Shown: positions 1 through 7,653 of the stretch, piece after piece | Position numbering within the stretch: the first letter of the stretch is position 1 | Layout: each line of letters begins with the position of its first letter | Assembly: GCA_039027855.1 (NCBI GenBank) | Contig: JBCCJI010000018.1 | Location: forward strand, 22,348-86,347 | Source of the DNA: Thermohalobaculum sp039027855 | GTDB lineage: Bacteria > Pseudomonadota > Alphaproteobacteria > Rhodobacterales > Rhodobacteraceae | DNA: 64,000 bases | Reading direction: 5' to 3' | The notes under the pieces: generated by a model | Told to the model about the DNA's origin: nothing | What the model saw: only the letters and a program-made list of their open reading frames with translations | Databases searched by the model: none | Translations under genes and position numbers: made by a program

Positions 1-583
1 GACCGGTGACGAACATGTAGGAGGTGTCGCGCACCATGAAGATGAAGTCGGTCATCGAGGGCGAGTAGACCGCGCCGCCCGCGCAGGGGCCCATGATAAC
101 CGAGATCTGCGGCACCACGCCCGAGGCGAGGATGTTGCGCTGAAAGACCTCCGCATAGCCCGCGAGCGAGGCCACGCCCTCCTGGATGCGCGCGCCGCCC
201 GAGTCGTTGATGCCGATCACCGGGCAGCCGTTCTGCATGGCCATGTCCATGATCTTGGCGATCTTCATGGCGTGGGTTTCCGACAGTGAGCCGCCGAAGA
301 CCGTGAAGTCCTGGCTGAAGACATAGACCTGTCGGCCGTTGATCGTGCCCCAGCCGGTAATCACGCCGTCGCCCGGATAGGTCGTGGCCTCCATGCCGAA
401 CTCGGTGCAGCGATGGGCGACGAACATGTCGAACTCTTCGAAGCTGCCCTCGTCGAGCAGAAGCTCGATCCGCTCGCGGGCGGTGAGCTTGCCGCGCGCG
501 TGCTGGGCGTCGATGCGCCGCTGACCGCCACCCAGCCGCGCCTCGGCGCGCCGCGTCTCAAGCTTGTCGAGGATGTCCTTCAC
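1..583 (-). CDS. pccB: Propionyl-CoA carboxylase beta chain (carboxyltransferase), 5' part only
   Basis: Biotin-dependent carboxyltransferase subunit that moves CO2 from carboxybiotin to propionyl-CoA, giving methylmalonyl-CoA in the cytoplasm. The visible 194 residues begin MKDILDKLETRRAEARLGGG and carry carboxyltransferase landmarks: GKLTARERIELLLDEGSF, the VFSQDFTVFGGSL strand, GINDSGGARIQEG and the oxyanion-type IMGPCAGGAVYSP stretch. I take the start as GTG at 583 because an AAGGAG site lies just upstream and homologues start at this point. The C-terminal half lies beyond the left edge. It is transcribed away from the BLUF gene. The family also contains acetyl- and methylmalonyl-CoA enzymes, but the N-terminus fits PccB best. 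Confidence 0.9.
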   Translation of the reverse strand, partial: MKDILDKLETRRAEARLGGGQRRIDAQHARGKLTARERIELLLDEGSFEEFDMFVAHRCTEFGMEATTYPGDGVITGWGTINGRQVYVFSQDFTVFGGSLSETHAMKIAKIMDMAMQNGCPVIGINDSGGARIQEGVASLAGYAEVFQRNILASGVVPQISVIMGPCAGGAVYSPSMTDFIFMVRDTSYMFVTG

Positions 584-786
584 CGCCGTCTCCTTCGTCG
601 TGGCCGGTCGCGCCGCCTCAGCGATCTGGAAGAAGCGCTGCGGCGTCAAGTCAAGCGCATAGCCGCTCCCGCCCCGTGGCGGAAGACATGGATTTCAATA
701 CCAACAGGCGGAACAGCTGGGCCCGGCCTGCGGCACAATTGCCGAACAGCCTATGCCGCACGCGCAAGATCCCGTATCAAGACCTC

Positions 787-1227
787 ATGGAAATGATCAG
801 CCTCGTATACGTCAGCCGCAGCCTAGTGGGCTCACGCAGCCCGCAGATGGACGCGATTGCTGCAACGTCACAGCGCAAGAACCAGCTCTGTGGTCTGACC
901 GGATTTCTCTATTACGATAATGAAGCGTTTCTTCAGGTACTTGAAGGTGAATCTGAGACTGTGCGCGGACTGTACGAGATGATCGAAGCAGATAGCCGGC
1001 ACGACAAAGTGCATCTTGTCGGCGCCCATCCGGTCAAGCACCGTGCCTTTGGCGGTTGGGCCATGGGCCTCTACGACGGGACGCTTCAGGGCGGGCTGCT
1101 CGGCGAAAGCTTCGGCGAGGGCCTGTTTGACCGCGTGCAGGAGATGGATATGCCTGAGGTGATGCGCTTCTTGCGTGACCTCAGCGTCGGGCGCGATGAC
1201 GTCTACGCCCTGCCCTCCATGGCGTGA
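787..1227 (+). CDS. Stand-alone BLUF-domain blue-light sensor
   Basis: 146-residue protein made almost entirely of one BLUF domain, which binds FAD and senses blue light by rearranging hydrogen bonds around a Tyr-Gln pair. From the ATG at 787 the photocycle residues fall at Tyr8 (SLVYVSRS), Asn32 (KNQLCGLTG), Gln50 (AFLQVLEG), Trp91 and Met93 (GGWAMG). The spacing matches that of AppA and of short PixD-type proteins. No output domain follows; only about 50 C-terminal residues extend past the core, so it should act through a partner protein. The start could also be the ATG at 793; a GTG at 676 would add an unconserved leader. The gene is divergent from pccB, with no obvious partner beside it. 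Confidence 0.88.
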   Translation: MEMISLVYVSRSLVGSRSPQMDAIAATSQRKNQLCGLTGFLYYDNEAFLQVLEGESETVRGLYEMIEADSRHDKVHLVGAHPVKHRAFGGWAMGLYDGTLQGGLLGESFGEGLFDRVQEMDMPEVMRFLRDLSVGRDDVYALPSMA

Positions 1228-1265
1228 GCAGAGACCACCCCCCAGCCTTCGACGAAAGCAGGCAA

Positions 1266-1293
1266 TTGTCACAGAACGACTATGCTGTAATAA
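1266..1293 (+). promoter_or_regulatory. Candidate promoter of pdeM-thioesterase pair
   Basis: TTGTCA at 1266-1271 and TAATAA at 1288-1293 are separated by 16 bp, a reasonable sigma-70-like pair in an otherwise GC-rich region. Transcription would begin near 1300, directly at the pdeM ATG, so the mRNA could be leaderless; no Shine-Dalgarno sequence precedes that ATG. Judged by eye only. Confidence 0.35.
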
Positions 1294-1300
1294 AGAACAT

Positions 1301-1984
1301 ATGATGAACGCGCCTTGGCAACTCGCAAGCGAGACGGTTGAACTCCGTACCGCAGGCACCGTGTGGTGGCCCGGGGGCGGGCTTCTGGTGGTGGGCGATC
1401 TGCATCTCGGGCGGGCCGAGGGCATGGCGCGGCGGCGCCAGCCATTTTTGCCGCCCTATGCCGAGCATGACACGCTCCAGCGGTTGAGCGCCGAGATCGC
1501 CGCCACGACGCCCACGACCCTCGCGCTGTTGGGCGACAGTTTCGACGATGCAGAGAGTGCCGATGCCACCGCGGCGCGTCTCGCTGAACCCTTTGCAGCC
1601 TTCGCCGCGCGCACCCGCCTTATCTGGATCGCGGGGAACCACGACCCCCGCCCCATCGCCACGCTGCCCGGCGACTGGGTCGGGGAGTTGACCCTCGGCC
1701 CCTTCGAGCTCCGCCATATCGCAGCCAGCACGCCGCCGGCGCCCGGCAGGGCCGAGATCAGCGCGCATTTCCATCCGCGGGCCGAAATCTTGAGGCGCGG
1801 GGCACGCGTGCGGCGGCGCTGTTTCCTGGCTGATGCAAAACGGGTGATCCTGCCCGCCTTCGGCACCTATACCGGCGGCCTCGATGTGCGCCATCCCTGC
1901 ATGAGCGGGCTGGTCGGCGCCGATGCCGCGGCGCTGATGATCGGCCGCCGGGTCGTGCCAGTGCCCCTCGACCGCCTGGGATGA
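1301..1984 (+). CDS. pdeM: Ligase-associated DNA-damage-response endonuclease PdeM
   Basis: Calcineurin-like metallophosphoesterase of about 227 residues. Two-metal motifs are visible in order: GDLHLGRAEG (D-x-H), LLGDSFDD (GD), IAGNHDPRP (GNHD) and SAHFHPRAE (H-x-H). PdeM proteins are usually encoded with a DNA-ligase/Lhr-type helicase repair module; here the upstream neighbour is a BLUF gene, so this copy is separated from those partners. The start is ATG 1301 (or 1304); a longer frame upstream lacks conserved sequence. A possible promoter (TTGTCA 1266-1271, 16 bp, TAATAA 1288-1293) would place the transcript start almost on the ATG. The stop overlaps the next gene by ATGA, suggesting translational coupling. 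Confidence 0.85.
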   Translation: MMNAPWQLASETVELRTAGTVWWPGGGLLVVGDLHLGRAEGMARRRQPFLPPYAEHDTLQRLSAEIAATTPTTLALLGDSFDDAESADATAARLAEPFAAFAARTRLIWIAGNHDPRPIATLPGDWVGELTLGPFELRHIAASTPPAPGRAEISAHFHPRAEILRRGARVRRRCFLADAKRVILPAFGTYTGGLDVRHPCMSGLVGADAAALMIGRRVVPVPLDRLG

Positions 1985-2439
1985 GCTTGCCCGAGCCGCA
2001 GGATCCTGGGTTCGCGGCACGCGTGATCGAGCGTTTCGCGGCGCAAGCCTTCATGGCCACGCTTGGGGCGCGCCTTGGTGTGGTCGAGGCTGGTTGCGTC
2101 GAGATCCTGCTGCCAATCGGCCGGCATCTCGGGCAGCAGGAAGGATTTGTCCATGCCGGTGCGCTTTGGTCCATCGCAGATAGCGCCTCGGGCTTCGCGG
2201 CTCAAAGCCTGATGCCGGCGCATGCGGAAGTTCTGACTGTCGAGCTCAAGATCAACCTGATCCGGCCCGCGCGCGGGCGCCTGCTGCGTGCCACGGGCAA
2301 TGTGCGCCGCGCCGGCCGGACGCTCAGCGTCTGCGAGACCAGCGTGACAGCACATGACACCGAAGAGGGTAGCGATGCGGGGCGCGAGGTCGCGCTCACC
2401 CTCGGCACCTTCATGTGCATGACCCGCGAGGTGAGATAA
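1981..2439 (+). CDS. PaaI-type hotdog-fold thioesterase
   Basis: 152-residue single hotdog-domain protein expected to hydrolyse acyl- or aryl-CoA thioesters in the cytoplasm. The segment QEGFVHAGALWSIADSASGFAA is the characteristic (G/H)G-x2-(A/T)-x2-D stretch: the His in FVHAG and the Asp in IADSASG are the usual active-site positions. The C-terminus runs through the VELKINLIRPARG strand and ends in conserved-looking beta sequence. ATG 1981 overlaps the pdeM stop (ATGA), so it is co-transcribed and probably coupled. The pairing of a thioesterase with pdeM has no obvious biochemical logic; substrate cannot be read from sequence. Confidence 0.78.
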   Translation: MSLPEPQDPGFAARVIERFAAQAFMATLGARLGVVEAGCVEILLPIGRHLGQQEGFVHAGALWSIADSASGFAAQSLMPAHAEVLTVELKINLIRPARGRLLRATGNVRRAGRTLSVCETSVTAHDTEEGSDAGREVALTLGTFMCMTREVR

Positions 2440-2624
2440 CAGGCCAAGGTACCGCGCCAACGCGACCCGCGACCCGCGGCACAAGAACCGACACGAACTG
2501 GCCTATGCTGCCATCGGATCATTGCGGTCGAGGAGCGCTCGACAAAGCTTGGTGGTCGCTGGTGCTCTTGGCCTCCGCCATGCGCACCCTCTCTCCGACA
2601 TCGGCTGCCAAGGGACTGTCAGCA

Positions 2625-3038
2625 ATGGACGTGGGCTACACAGGACGCTGCCTATGCGGCGCCATCCGCTTTGCTATCGCGGGTCCGATCGAGCCGCCTG
2701 TCGCCTGCCATTGCAGGGAATGCCAGCGCCATTCGGGCGGTGTCTGGATTGCGGTGACCGCCCCGGTCGAGTCGGTCGAGATCACGAGAGAACGGCTCGC
2801 CTGGGTATCGATCACCCCCATGGTCCGGCGCGGGTTCTGCCTCGACTGCGGCGGTTATTTATTCTGGCAGCGTCTCGGCGAACCCACCATCGACATCGCT
2901 TTGGGTGCGCTGGACGATCCGCTCCACCTGACCTTGGCGGCCCATATCCACACCAAAGAAGCGCGCACCCCGATCCCTGAGGACGGGGTGCCCCGCTTCG
3001 AGGCGGGCATGCCTGGCGACATCGCAACTGACGGATGA
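2625..3038 (+). CDS. GFA-family (CENP-V/GFA) zinc protein
   Basis: 137-residue protein of the GFA superfamily, named after glutathione-dependent formaldehyde-activating enzyme; most members have unknown substrates. Zinc ligands are visible as GRCLCGAIRF (C-x-C), ACHCRECQRHSG (C-x-C-x2-C type) and GFCLDCGGYLF (C-x2-C). The core ends with a TIDIALGALDDP strand and a short tail. ATG 2625 is preferred because the C-x-C motif follows 8 residues later as in homologues; an open frame reaching back to 2415 lacks conserved sequence. It ends 7 bp from the convergent gene at 3046. Confidence 0.85.
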   Translation: MDVGYTGRCLCGAIRFAIAGPIEPPVACHCRECQRHSGGVWIAVTAPVESVEITRERLAWVSITPMVRRGFCLDCGGYLFWQRLGEPTIDIALGALDDPLHLTLAAHIHTKEARTPIPEDGVPRFEAGMPGDIATDG

Positions 3039-3045
3039 TCGACTG

Positions 3046-3600
3046 TCACCGCGTCAGGTGGCGGTAGAGCAATGCAAAGATGACGGTGTTTGGCAGGCCG
3101 ACGATCAGCCCGATGCCGTAGAAGCCCGCCGCAGAGCCCAGCCCCATACCATCGGTTGCGAGGACCCAGAGGGCGAAGATCGCCGTCGGGATCAGGTTGG
3201 CGACGAAAGCGCCACCGACAAAGGCCATGACGCTCGGCGCGCCTTCGCCACCATGGCGGGCGATCTGGCGCCAGAACATCATGCCGCCCGCGAACCAGAA
3301 CGAGGGCAGCGACACCGGCGCACCGAAGACCGCGAGCAAGAGGGGCCCCACGCCAAGTGGGGCGATGCCAGAGAGACTGCCAGAGACGTTCCCCGAGATT
3401 GCCGGGATCACGGAGCTCCAGATCGCAGCCAAGAGCCCGAACGCCGAAGCCATGATGCCGAAGAACAACGCACCGATGAAGGGAGCGACGAACATCGCGA
3501 TGGTGAACTTCCTACCTCGGTAGGTCGCTTGCTGCGGTGTCATCGGAACGGGCGGGCGCCTGACGTAGGTGCTGTCGGCGAACAACGCGGTCATGGTCAT
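3046..3600 (-). CDS. Predicted multi-pass membrane protein (GbsR-regulator operon)
   Basis: 184-residue hydrophobic protein with about five predicted membrane segments: roughly residues 35-65 (FVAPFIGALFFGIMAS region), 80-100, 120-145 and 155-180, after a hydrophilic N-terminus of about 30 residues. The ATG at 3600 has an AGGAG site 9 nt upstream. I do not recognise the family. It is the last gene of a four-gene minus-strand run headed by a GbsR-like regulator (5059-4505), followed by two other small membrane proteins, so it is probably expressed under that regulator. No catalytic motif, transporter signature or charged intramembrane residue pattern was seen. Confidence 0.7.
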   Translation of the reverse strand: MTMTALFADSTYVRRPPVPMTPQQATYRGRKFTIAMFVAPFIGALFFGIMASAFGLLAAIWSSVIPAISGNVSGSLSGIAPLGVGPLLLAVFGAPVSLPSFWFAGGMMFWRQIARHGGEGAPSVMAFVGGAFVANLIPTAIFALWVLATDGMGLGSAAGFYGIGLIVGLPNTVIFALLYRHLTR

Positions 3601-3626
3601 GTCAAAGATCTCCTGTCGTGCAGCGA

Positions 3627-4004
3627 TCAGGCCGCGTTGGCCATTGCCGAGGTGGCGGCTGAGGGATTGGAAAGGGGGCCGGCAGTCTGCCGGGCCGTGG
3701 CGAGGATGTCGCGCAGCATCGCGGCGGCGATGTAGAAACCGATGCCGAGCGCGATCAGCATCAGCCCGCTGGCGGCATAGAGCCCGGTCATGCGGTCAAT
3801 CGACAGCGAGGGCAGCGCTGCCGCGATCAGCGCGATCGCCCCGGCGCCAAGCGTGACGAACCCGGTCGTCACGATCCAGGTACCGAGCCGCGCGGCTGCT
3901 CCGGTTTGCGGGCAATCCGATGCCACGCGCCCGATCACCACGATCACGCCAGCCAGCGCGATGAGCGCGACTATTGCGACCGCAAAATAGACTGCATCAA
4001 GCAT
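3627..4004 (-). CDS. Small predicted membrane protein
   Basis: 125-residue protein with four hydrophobic stretches (near residues 3-28, 45-70, 80-100 and a last one ending near 105) and an Ala/Ser-rich tail. Start chosen at ATG 4004 because a GGAGG site sits 5 nt before it; the frame is open to 4022 but that extension contains the ribosome site itself. Family not recognised. It lies 26 bp upstream of the next gene in the same direction and 43 bp downstream of the preceding one, consistent with one operon headed by the GbsR-like regulator. Confidence 0.68.
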   Translation of the reverse strand: MLDAVYFAVAIVALIALAGVIVVIGRVASDCPQTGAAARLGTWIVTTGFVTLGAGAIALIAAALPSLSIDRMTGLYAASGLMLIALGIGFYIAAAMLRDILATARQTAGPLSNPSAATSAMANAA

Positions 4005-4047
4005 GTAAGCCTCCATCATCACTCAGTGGTATTCGAAACGAGGGTCA

Positions 4048-4455
4048 TCACCGCAAAGACGGGAGGACCGGTCGGCCGTCTTCGCGCTGCCAGGCAAGGG
4101 CCATGAGCACCGGCGGGATCGCGGCGAGCGCGAGGGCGCCCATCAGGCTCTCCAACGGGCCGCCGATCAGCACGAGCACCAAACCGACGAGCCAAACCAT
4201 CGGCAGCAGGACGGGCAGCGCCGCCCGCAAGCGCCCGGGCTTTGTCGAAGCGCCGGAAAGCGGGATGACGCCCGACGCGGTGTCCGACGTGACATCGGCG
4301 CGCGCGTGTCTGGCGCTCGGCGTACTTCCCGGCGCGCCTTCCGATCCATGCCGGGCGGCAGTGTGGCGGCGCGTCACCGCACCGGACCGCCGCCGTTTTT
4401 GGCCCCCATCACGCAGCCAGTAGCCCCAGACCATTTCTTCTGCATTGCCAGCCAT
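4048..4455 (-). CDS. Hypothetical protein with C-terminal membrane segments
   Basis: 135 residues: a hydrophilic, Arg/Ser/Thr-rich N-terminal half (about residues 1-75) followed by two closely spaced hydrophobic segments (about 80-100 and 103-122) and a short charged tail. ATG 4455 has AGGAG 8 nt upstream. The N-terminal half has no recognisable motif and looks disordered. It is the first gene after the GbsR-like regulator, separated from it by 49 bp. The gap includes a T-rich run with TTTGTCGAGG that resembles half of the palindrome found before the regulator. Function unknown. Confidence 0.62.
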   Translation of the reverse strand: MAGNAEEMVWGYWLRDGGQKRRRSGAVTRRHTAARHGSEGAPGSTPSARHARADVTSDTASGVIPLSGASTKPGRLRAALPVLLPMVWLVGLVLVLIGGPLESLMGALALAAIPPVLMALAWQREDGRPVLPSLR

Positions 4456-4504
4456 TTCAGTATCTCCTGAAAGTTAAGTCCAAAATTTTTTGTCGAGGCG
4501 CCGG

Positions 4505-5059
4505 CTAGCCCGCCCGCTCAGACCCTTTGCCGATCGCCTTCGGCAATACACGCGCTAAGGCGCCTCCTGCCCGCAGCATCGCCATCTGCGTGCCCCGGGG
4601 CAGCCGCGCCACGTCCTGGTACCAGGCGTCGAAGAGCTCCATCAGCTCAAGCGTCTCACGCATCCGGGCACTGACATCGGCGGGCGTGTCGCCGTCGTCA
4701 TCCGCCTGCTCATTGACCTGGCGAAGCACCTCCAGCGTCGGGAGAAACTCACGCTCACGCCGGCCTTCGATGATCGCGCGCACCAGTTCGAAGAGGTCCT
4801 GGACCCCCGTGAAATGATCGCGCCGGTCGCCGAGTTCGCGGCTGACCTTGACGAGCTTCCAGCCCTGCAACTCGCGGATCGCGGTCGAGACATTGGATCG
4901 GGCGATGCCCAGCGTCTCGGCGATCTCCTCGGCCGGCAGCGGTCGGCGCGAGAGATGGATTAGCGCATGCACTTGGGCTACCGAGCGATTGACACCCCAC
5001 CGCGCGCCCATCTCGCCCCAGTGCAGAATGAAGTCGCGCATCGCTGGCGTGAGATCCAT
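4505..5059 (-). CDS. GbsR/MarR-family transcriptional regulator
   Basis: 184-residue winged-helix DNA-binding protein of the GbsR branch of the MarR superfamily. Residues about 20-90 form the domain: GVNRSVAQVHALIHLS, then the helix-turn-helix PLPAEEIAETLGIARSNVS and the following TAIRELQGWKLVKVSRELG. The wing carries RRDHFTG. The C-terminal half is helical and acidic. In GbsR proteins this region mediates dimerisation and, in characterised cases, senses osmoprotectant precursors; the ligand here is unknown. It starts at ATG 5059 with GGAG upstream. A palindrome at 5074-5091, directly before the start, is a candidate autoregulatory site. Three membrane-protein genes follow, and a membrane-protein gene diverges at 5207. 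Confidence 0.85.
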   Translation of the reverse strand: MDLTPAMRDFILHWGEMGARWGVNRSVAQVHALIHLSRRPLPAEEIAETLGIARSNVSTAIRELQGWKLVKVSRELGDRRDHFTGVQDLFELVRAIIEGRREREFLPTLEVLRQVNEQADDDGDTPADVSARMRETLELMELFDAWYQDVARLPRGTQMAMLRAGGALARVLPKAIGKGSERAG

Positions 5060-5073
5060 CGTTCAGTCTCCAA

Positions 5074-5091
5074 TTTTTGTCATGACAGAAA
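5074..5091. promoter_or_regulatory. Candidate operator palindrome upstream of GbsR-like regulator
   Basis: TTTTTGTCATGACAGAAA contains a perfect 10-bp palindrome TGTCATGACA (5078-5087) extended by three further matching A/T pairs after one mismatch. It begins 15 bp upstream of the regulator ATG and lies between that gene and the divergent membrane-protein gene at 5207, so one site could control both. Binding by the adjacent regulator is inference. Confidence 0.5.
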
Positions 5092-5206
5092 ATACAGCAA
5101 AGACCGTCTCGATCAAGCCCGTTCGGCCCTTGCCGCCACGTCGCCCGGTCGCCTAGCCTTTGATCGAGCCTGTCGCGGACAGACCGGCATCGACCGGGAG
5201 AGCGGG

Positions 5207-6301
5207 ATGAGCGCCTTTACCCGCGAGGAGCGGCGGCAGATCATGGCCCCGGTCTGGCCGGTGCTCTGCATCCTTGGCCCCCTGTTTCTCTACGCCGTCC
5301 TGCTCGGCGCGATGCTGGATGGGCTCGCCCCGAGCGACGAGCGGATCGCGGCCTTCACCTTCACGGTGGATCTGCCTGAGACGGTGCCGCGCGACGGCAC
5401 AAAGGCAGAGCCACCCAGAGCGCCGATGATCGCGCGGGAGTTGTCGGCCCGGCTGGAATACGGTCTCGTCCTCCTCGTGCTGACGATCGCGGCCATTGCC
5501 ACCATCGCCTATTGCGCCGCCGCCGTCGCGGCGCGGCAGGGCTGGCGCGCGGGTGCGGGCATGGTTGGTTTCGCCTTCGGCCTGGCCCTGATCGTGTTCT
5601 CTAGCGACAGCGGGATCGCGGCTGAGATGGTGCCGGGCGGTCGCCTCGCGTCAATCGCCTGGCTCGACGACTGGTTCGGCTTTTTCGCGCCCGGCATCCA
5701 GAACGACCTACGCGCCCTTATCGTCAACGCGCCGCTCGGCGCAGCGTCGGAAGCACTCGACGACGACGCCGTCTGGCATGCGCTGCTGCTCGCCGGTCTC
5801 GTCTCCGCCATCGGGGTCGCGGCGACGACGGCGCTGGTGTTCCGCTTTGCCGAGATCGCCATGACAGCGCGCGCGGATGACGGCGAGGTCGAGGGATTGA
5901 CCGAACGCTGGGGGGCACTGCGCACGACCCTGCTCCTCGGCGGCGTGGTGCTGACCCTTTCGGTGATCGGGACGCGCAGTTTCTACCAGTGGCCGGTCGC
6001 GATGCTCGATCCGGCCTCGGCCGCGGCACTCACGCCCATCGCCGCCACGGGCGCGGGCATGTGGGGCACGTTGTTCACGCTGCTGCTGATCGCAGGCGCC
6101 CTGCCCGCGCTGATGGCGCTTCATCTGGAGATCGAAGCGACGGCGGACGGGCATGCGATCGGCCTTGAGGGGCGGCGGAAGTGGCGCGAGGAGCATGGCC
6201 TGTTCCTCGCCCCGCGCACCGCCCTCTCCGGCGCCTTCGCCGCCGCCGCACCGCTGATCGCAACGCCCGCGCTGGAAGGCCTGACGATCCTGTTCGGGTA
6301 G
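5207..6301 (+). CDS. Predicted multi-pass membrane protein, divergent from GbsR-like regulator
   Basis: 364-residue protein with about six hydrophobic segments. The first is near residues 12-38 (MAPVWPVLCILGPLFLYAVL). A periplasmic or cytoplasmic loop follows, then segments near 85-105 and 115-135, another near 185-210, and a C-terminal pair near 240-315. I do not recognise the family and see no catalytic motif. ATG 5207 is chosen because GGGAG precedes it; the frame is open back to 4967 but that part overlaps the regulator and is antisense-like. It shares a 147-bp divergent intergenic region, containing the palindrome at 5074-5091, with the GbsR-like regulator. Confidence 0.7.
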   Translation: MSAFTREERRQIMAPVWPVLCILGPLFLYAVLLGAMLDGLAPSDERIAAFTFTVDLPETVPRDGTKAEPPRAPMIARELSARLEYGLVLLVLTIAAIATIAYCAAAVAARQGWRAGAGMVGFAFGLALIVFSSDSGIAAEMVPGGRLASIAWLDDWFGFFAPGIQNDLRALIVNAPLGAASEALDDDAVWHALLLAGLVSAIGVAATTALVFRFAEIAMTARADDGEVEGLTERWGALRTTLLLGGVVLTLSVIGTRSFYQWPVAMLDPASAAALTPIAATGAGMWGTLFTLLLIAGALPALMALHLEIEATADGHAIGLEGRRKWREEHGLFLAPRTALSGAFAAAAPLIATPALEGLTILFG

Positions 6302-6415
6302 GCGCAGGCGCGTGCCACGTCGCGCGGCATAGGCTGAGAGCCTCCGCCCGCCGAACGGCCAGCGGAGCAACACGCCGACCAACGACGTCAGAACGTGCCA
6401 GGATCTGCGGGTGGC

Positions 6416-6630
6416 GGGCCGGGTCAAGGTTCGCGCCAGCGACCGGCGGAGCCGGCTCGGCCTTGACGCGGCCCGACACGCGACAAACGCTCGATCAGAA
6501 GACGCCCGCGGCTTCTCCCCAGCCCCCCAATTTCAGCGCCCGCCCCATCCACGATGCCAGCAGGTCAGCCCGGGAACAGCCAGACGCGCCCAGCATACCT
6601 CATCGCGGCGACCAGCCGCGATTCCGCTGC
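6416..6630. repeat. Structured intergenic repeat, copy A
   Basis: About 215 bp between the convergent genes ending at 6301 and 6633, closely similar to 43629-43840. Three fold-back modules are visible. (1) Outer stem GGGCCG (6416-6421) with CGGCCC (6469-6474), continued by GTCAAGG/CCTTGAC, enclosing an inner hairpin CCGGC-GGA-GCCGG (6443-6455). (2) AGAAGACGC/GCGGCTTCT (6497-6516), one mismatch. (3) ATCGCGGC-GACCA-GCCGCGAT (6602-6622), a perfect 8-bp stem. The rest of the 6302-6632 gap (6302-6415) shows nothing else. It could serve as a two-way terminator or be a REP-like element; no T-tracts follow the stems. Confidence 0.8.
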
Positions 6631-6632
6631 GC

Positions 6633-7535
6633 TCAGGCGGTCAGACCCTCAGGCTCGGGCAGGCCGTTGGCGCGGCAGCAGGCGGTCAGCGTATTGGCCA
6701 GCAGGCAGGCGATGGTCATCGGCCCCACGCCACCGGGCACCGGGGTGATGGCCCCCGCCACCGCGGCGCAGCTGTCATAATCGCAATCGCCGACGATCCG
6801 GGTCTTGCCCTCACCCTTCTCGGGAGCCGGGATGCGGTTGATACCCACGTCGATCACCGTCGCGCCCGGCTTGACATAATCCCCCGTCACCATCTGCGCA
6901 CGCCCGACGGCGGCCACCAGGATATCGGCGCCGCGACAGACCTCGGCCAGGTTCTGCGTGCGGCTATGCGCGACGGTGACGGTGCAGCTGTCCTTCAACA
7001 GCAGATTGAACATCGGCTTGCCCACGATGTTGGAGCGGCCGAGCACCACCGCCGTCTTGCCCGAGAGTGCGCCCAAATGGTCGCGGAGCAGCATGAGGCA
7101 GCCGAGCGGGGTGCAAGGGACCATCGCCTTCTGCCCCGTGCCGAGAAGCCCGACATTCGAGATGTGGAAGCCGTCCACGTCCTTTTCGGGCGCGATGGTG
7201 TTGATTACCTTCTCGGCGTCGATGTGATCGGGCAGCGGCAACTGCACGAGGATGCCGTGGATGGTGGGATCGGCGTTGAGTTGCTCAACTACCGCCAGCA
7301 GATCGGCCTCGGACGTCGTCTCATCAAGCTTGTGCTCGACCGACTTCATCCCCGCCTCGACCGTCTGCTTGCCTTTGTTGCGGACATAGACCTGGCTCGC
7401 CGGGTTCTCACCCACCAGCACCACGGCCAGCCCCGGCGTGATGCCGTGGTCGGCCTTGAGGCGCGACACATGCCCAGCAACCTCGCCACGGACCCGCGCT
7501 GCAAAGGCCTTACCGTCGATCACCGTCGCTGCCAT
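6633..7535 (-). CDS. folD: Bifunctional methylenetetrahydrofolate dehydrogenase / cyclohydrolase
   Basis: Cytoplasmic one-carbon enzyme interconverting 5,10-methylene-THF, 5,10-methenyl-THF and 10-formyl-THF with NADP+. The 300-residue protein shows the catalytic Y-V-x3-K motif (SQVYVRNKGKQ), HGILVQLPLP, the PCTPLGCL loop, the Rossmann motif VVLGRSNIVGKP and the family signature PVPGGVGPMTIACLL. ATG 7535 is preferred: GGAGGG lies 8 nt upstream, whereas the longer frame would begin at a GTG inside that ribosome site. FolD supplies formyl-THF used in purine synthesis; purD lies 1.4 kb upstream on the same strand. The structured repeat follows the gene's 3' end. Confidence 0.96.
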   Translation of the reverse strand: MAATVIDGKAFAARVRGEVAGHVSRLKADHGITPGLAVVLVGENPASQVYVRNKGKQTVEAGMKSVEHKLDETTSEADLLAVVEQLNADPTIHGILVQLPLPDHIDAEKVINTIAPEKDVDGFHISNVGLLGTGQKAMVPCTPLGCLMLLRDHLGALSGKTAVVLGRSNIVGKPMFNLLLKDSCTVTVAHSRTQNLAEVCRGADILVAAVGRAQMVTGDYVKPGATVIDVGINRIPAPEKGEGKTRIVGDCDYDSCAAVAGAITPVPGGVGPMTIACLLANTLTACCRANGLPEPEGLTA

Positions 7536-7653
7536 TTTCTGTCCCTCCACCCCGTTTTCTGGTTCTGGAGCGCGGGATAGCGGCGCGGCGTCGCAGCGTC
7601 CAGCGCCCGTTCCGCCAGATGGCGTAGGACGCCAGCGCCGCCTTTAGCCGCCT

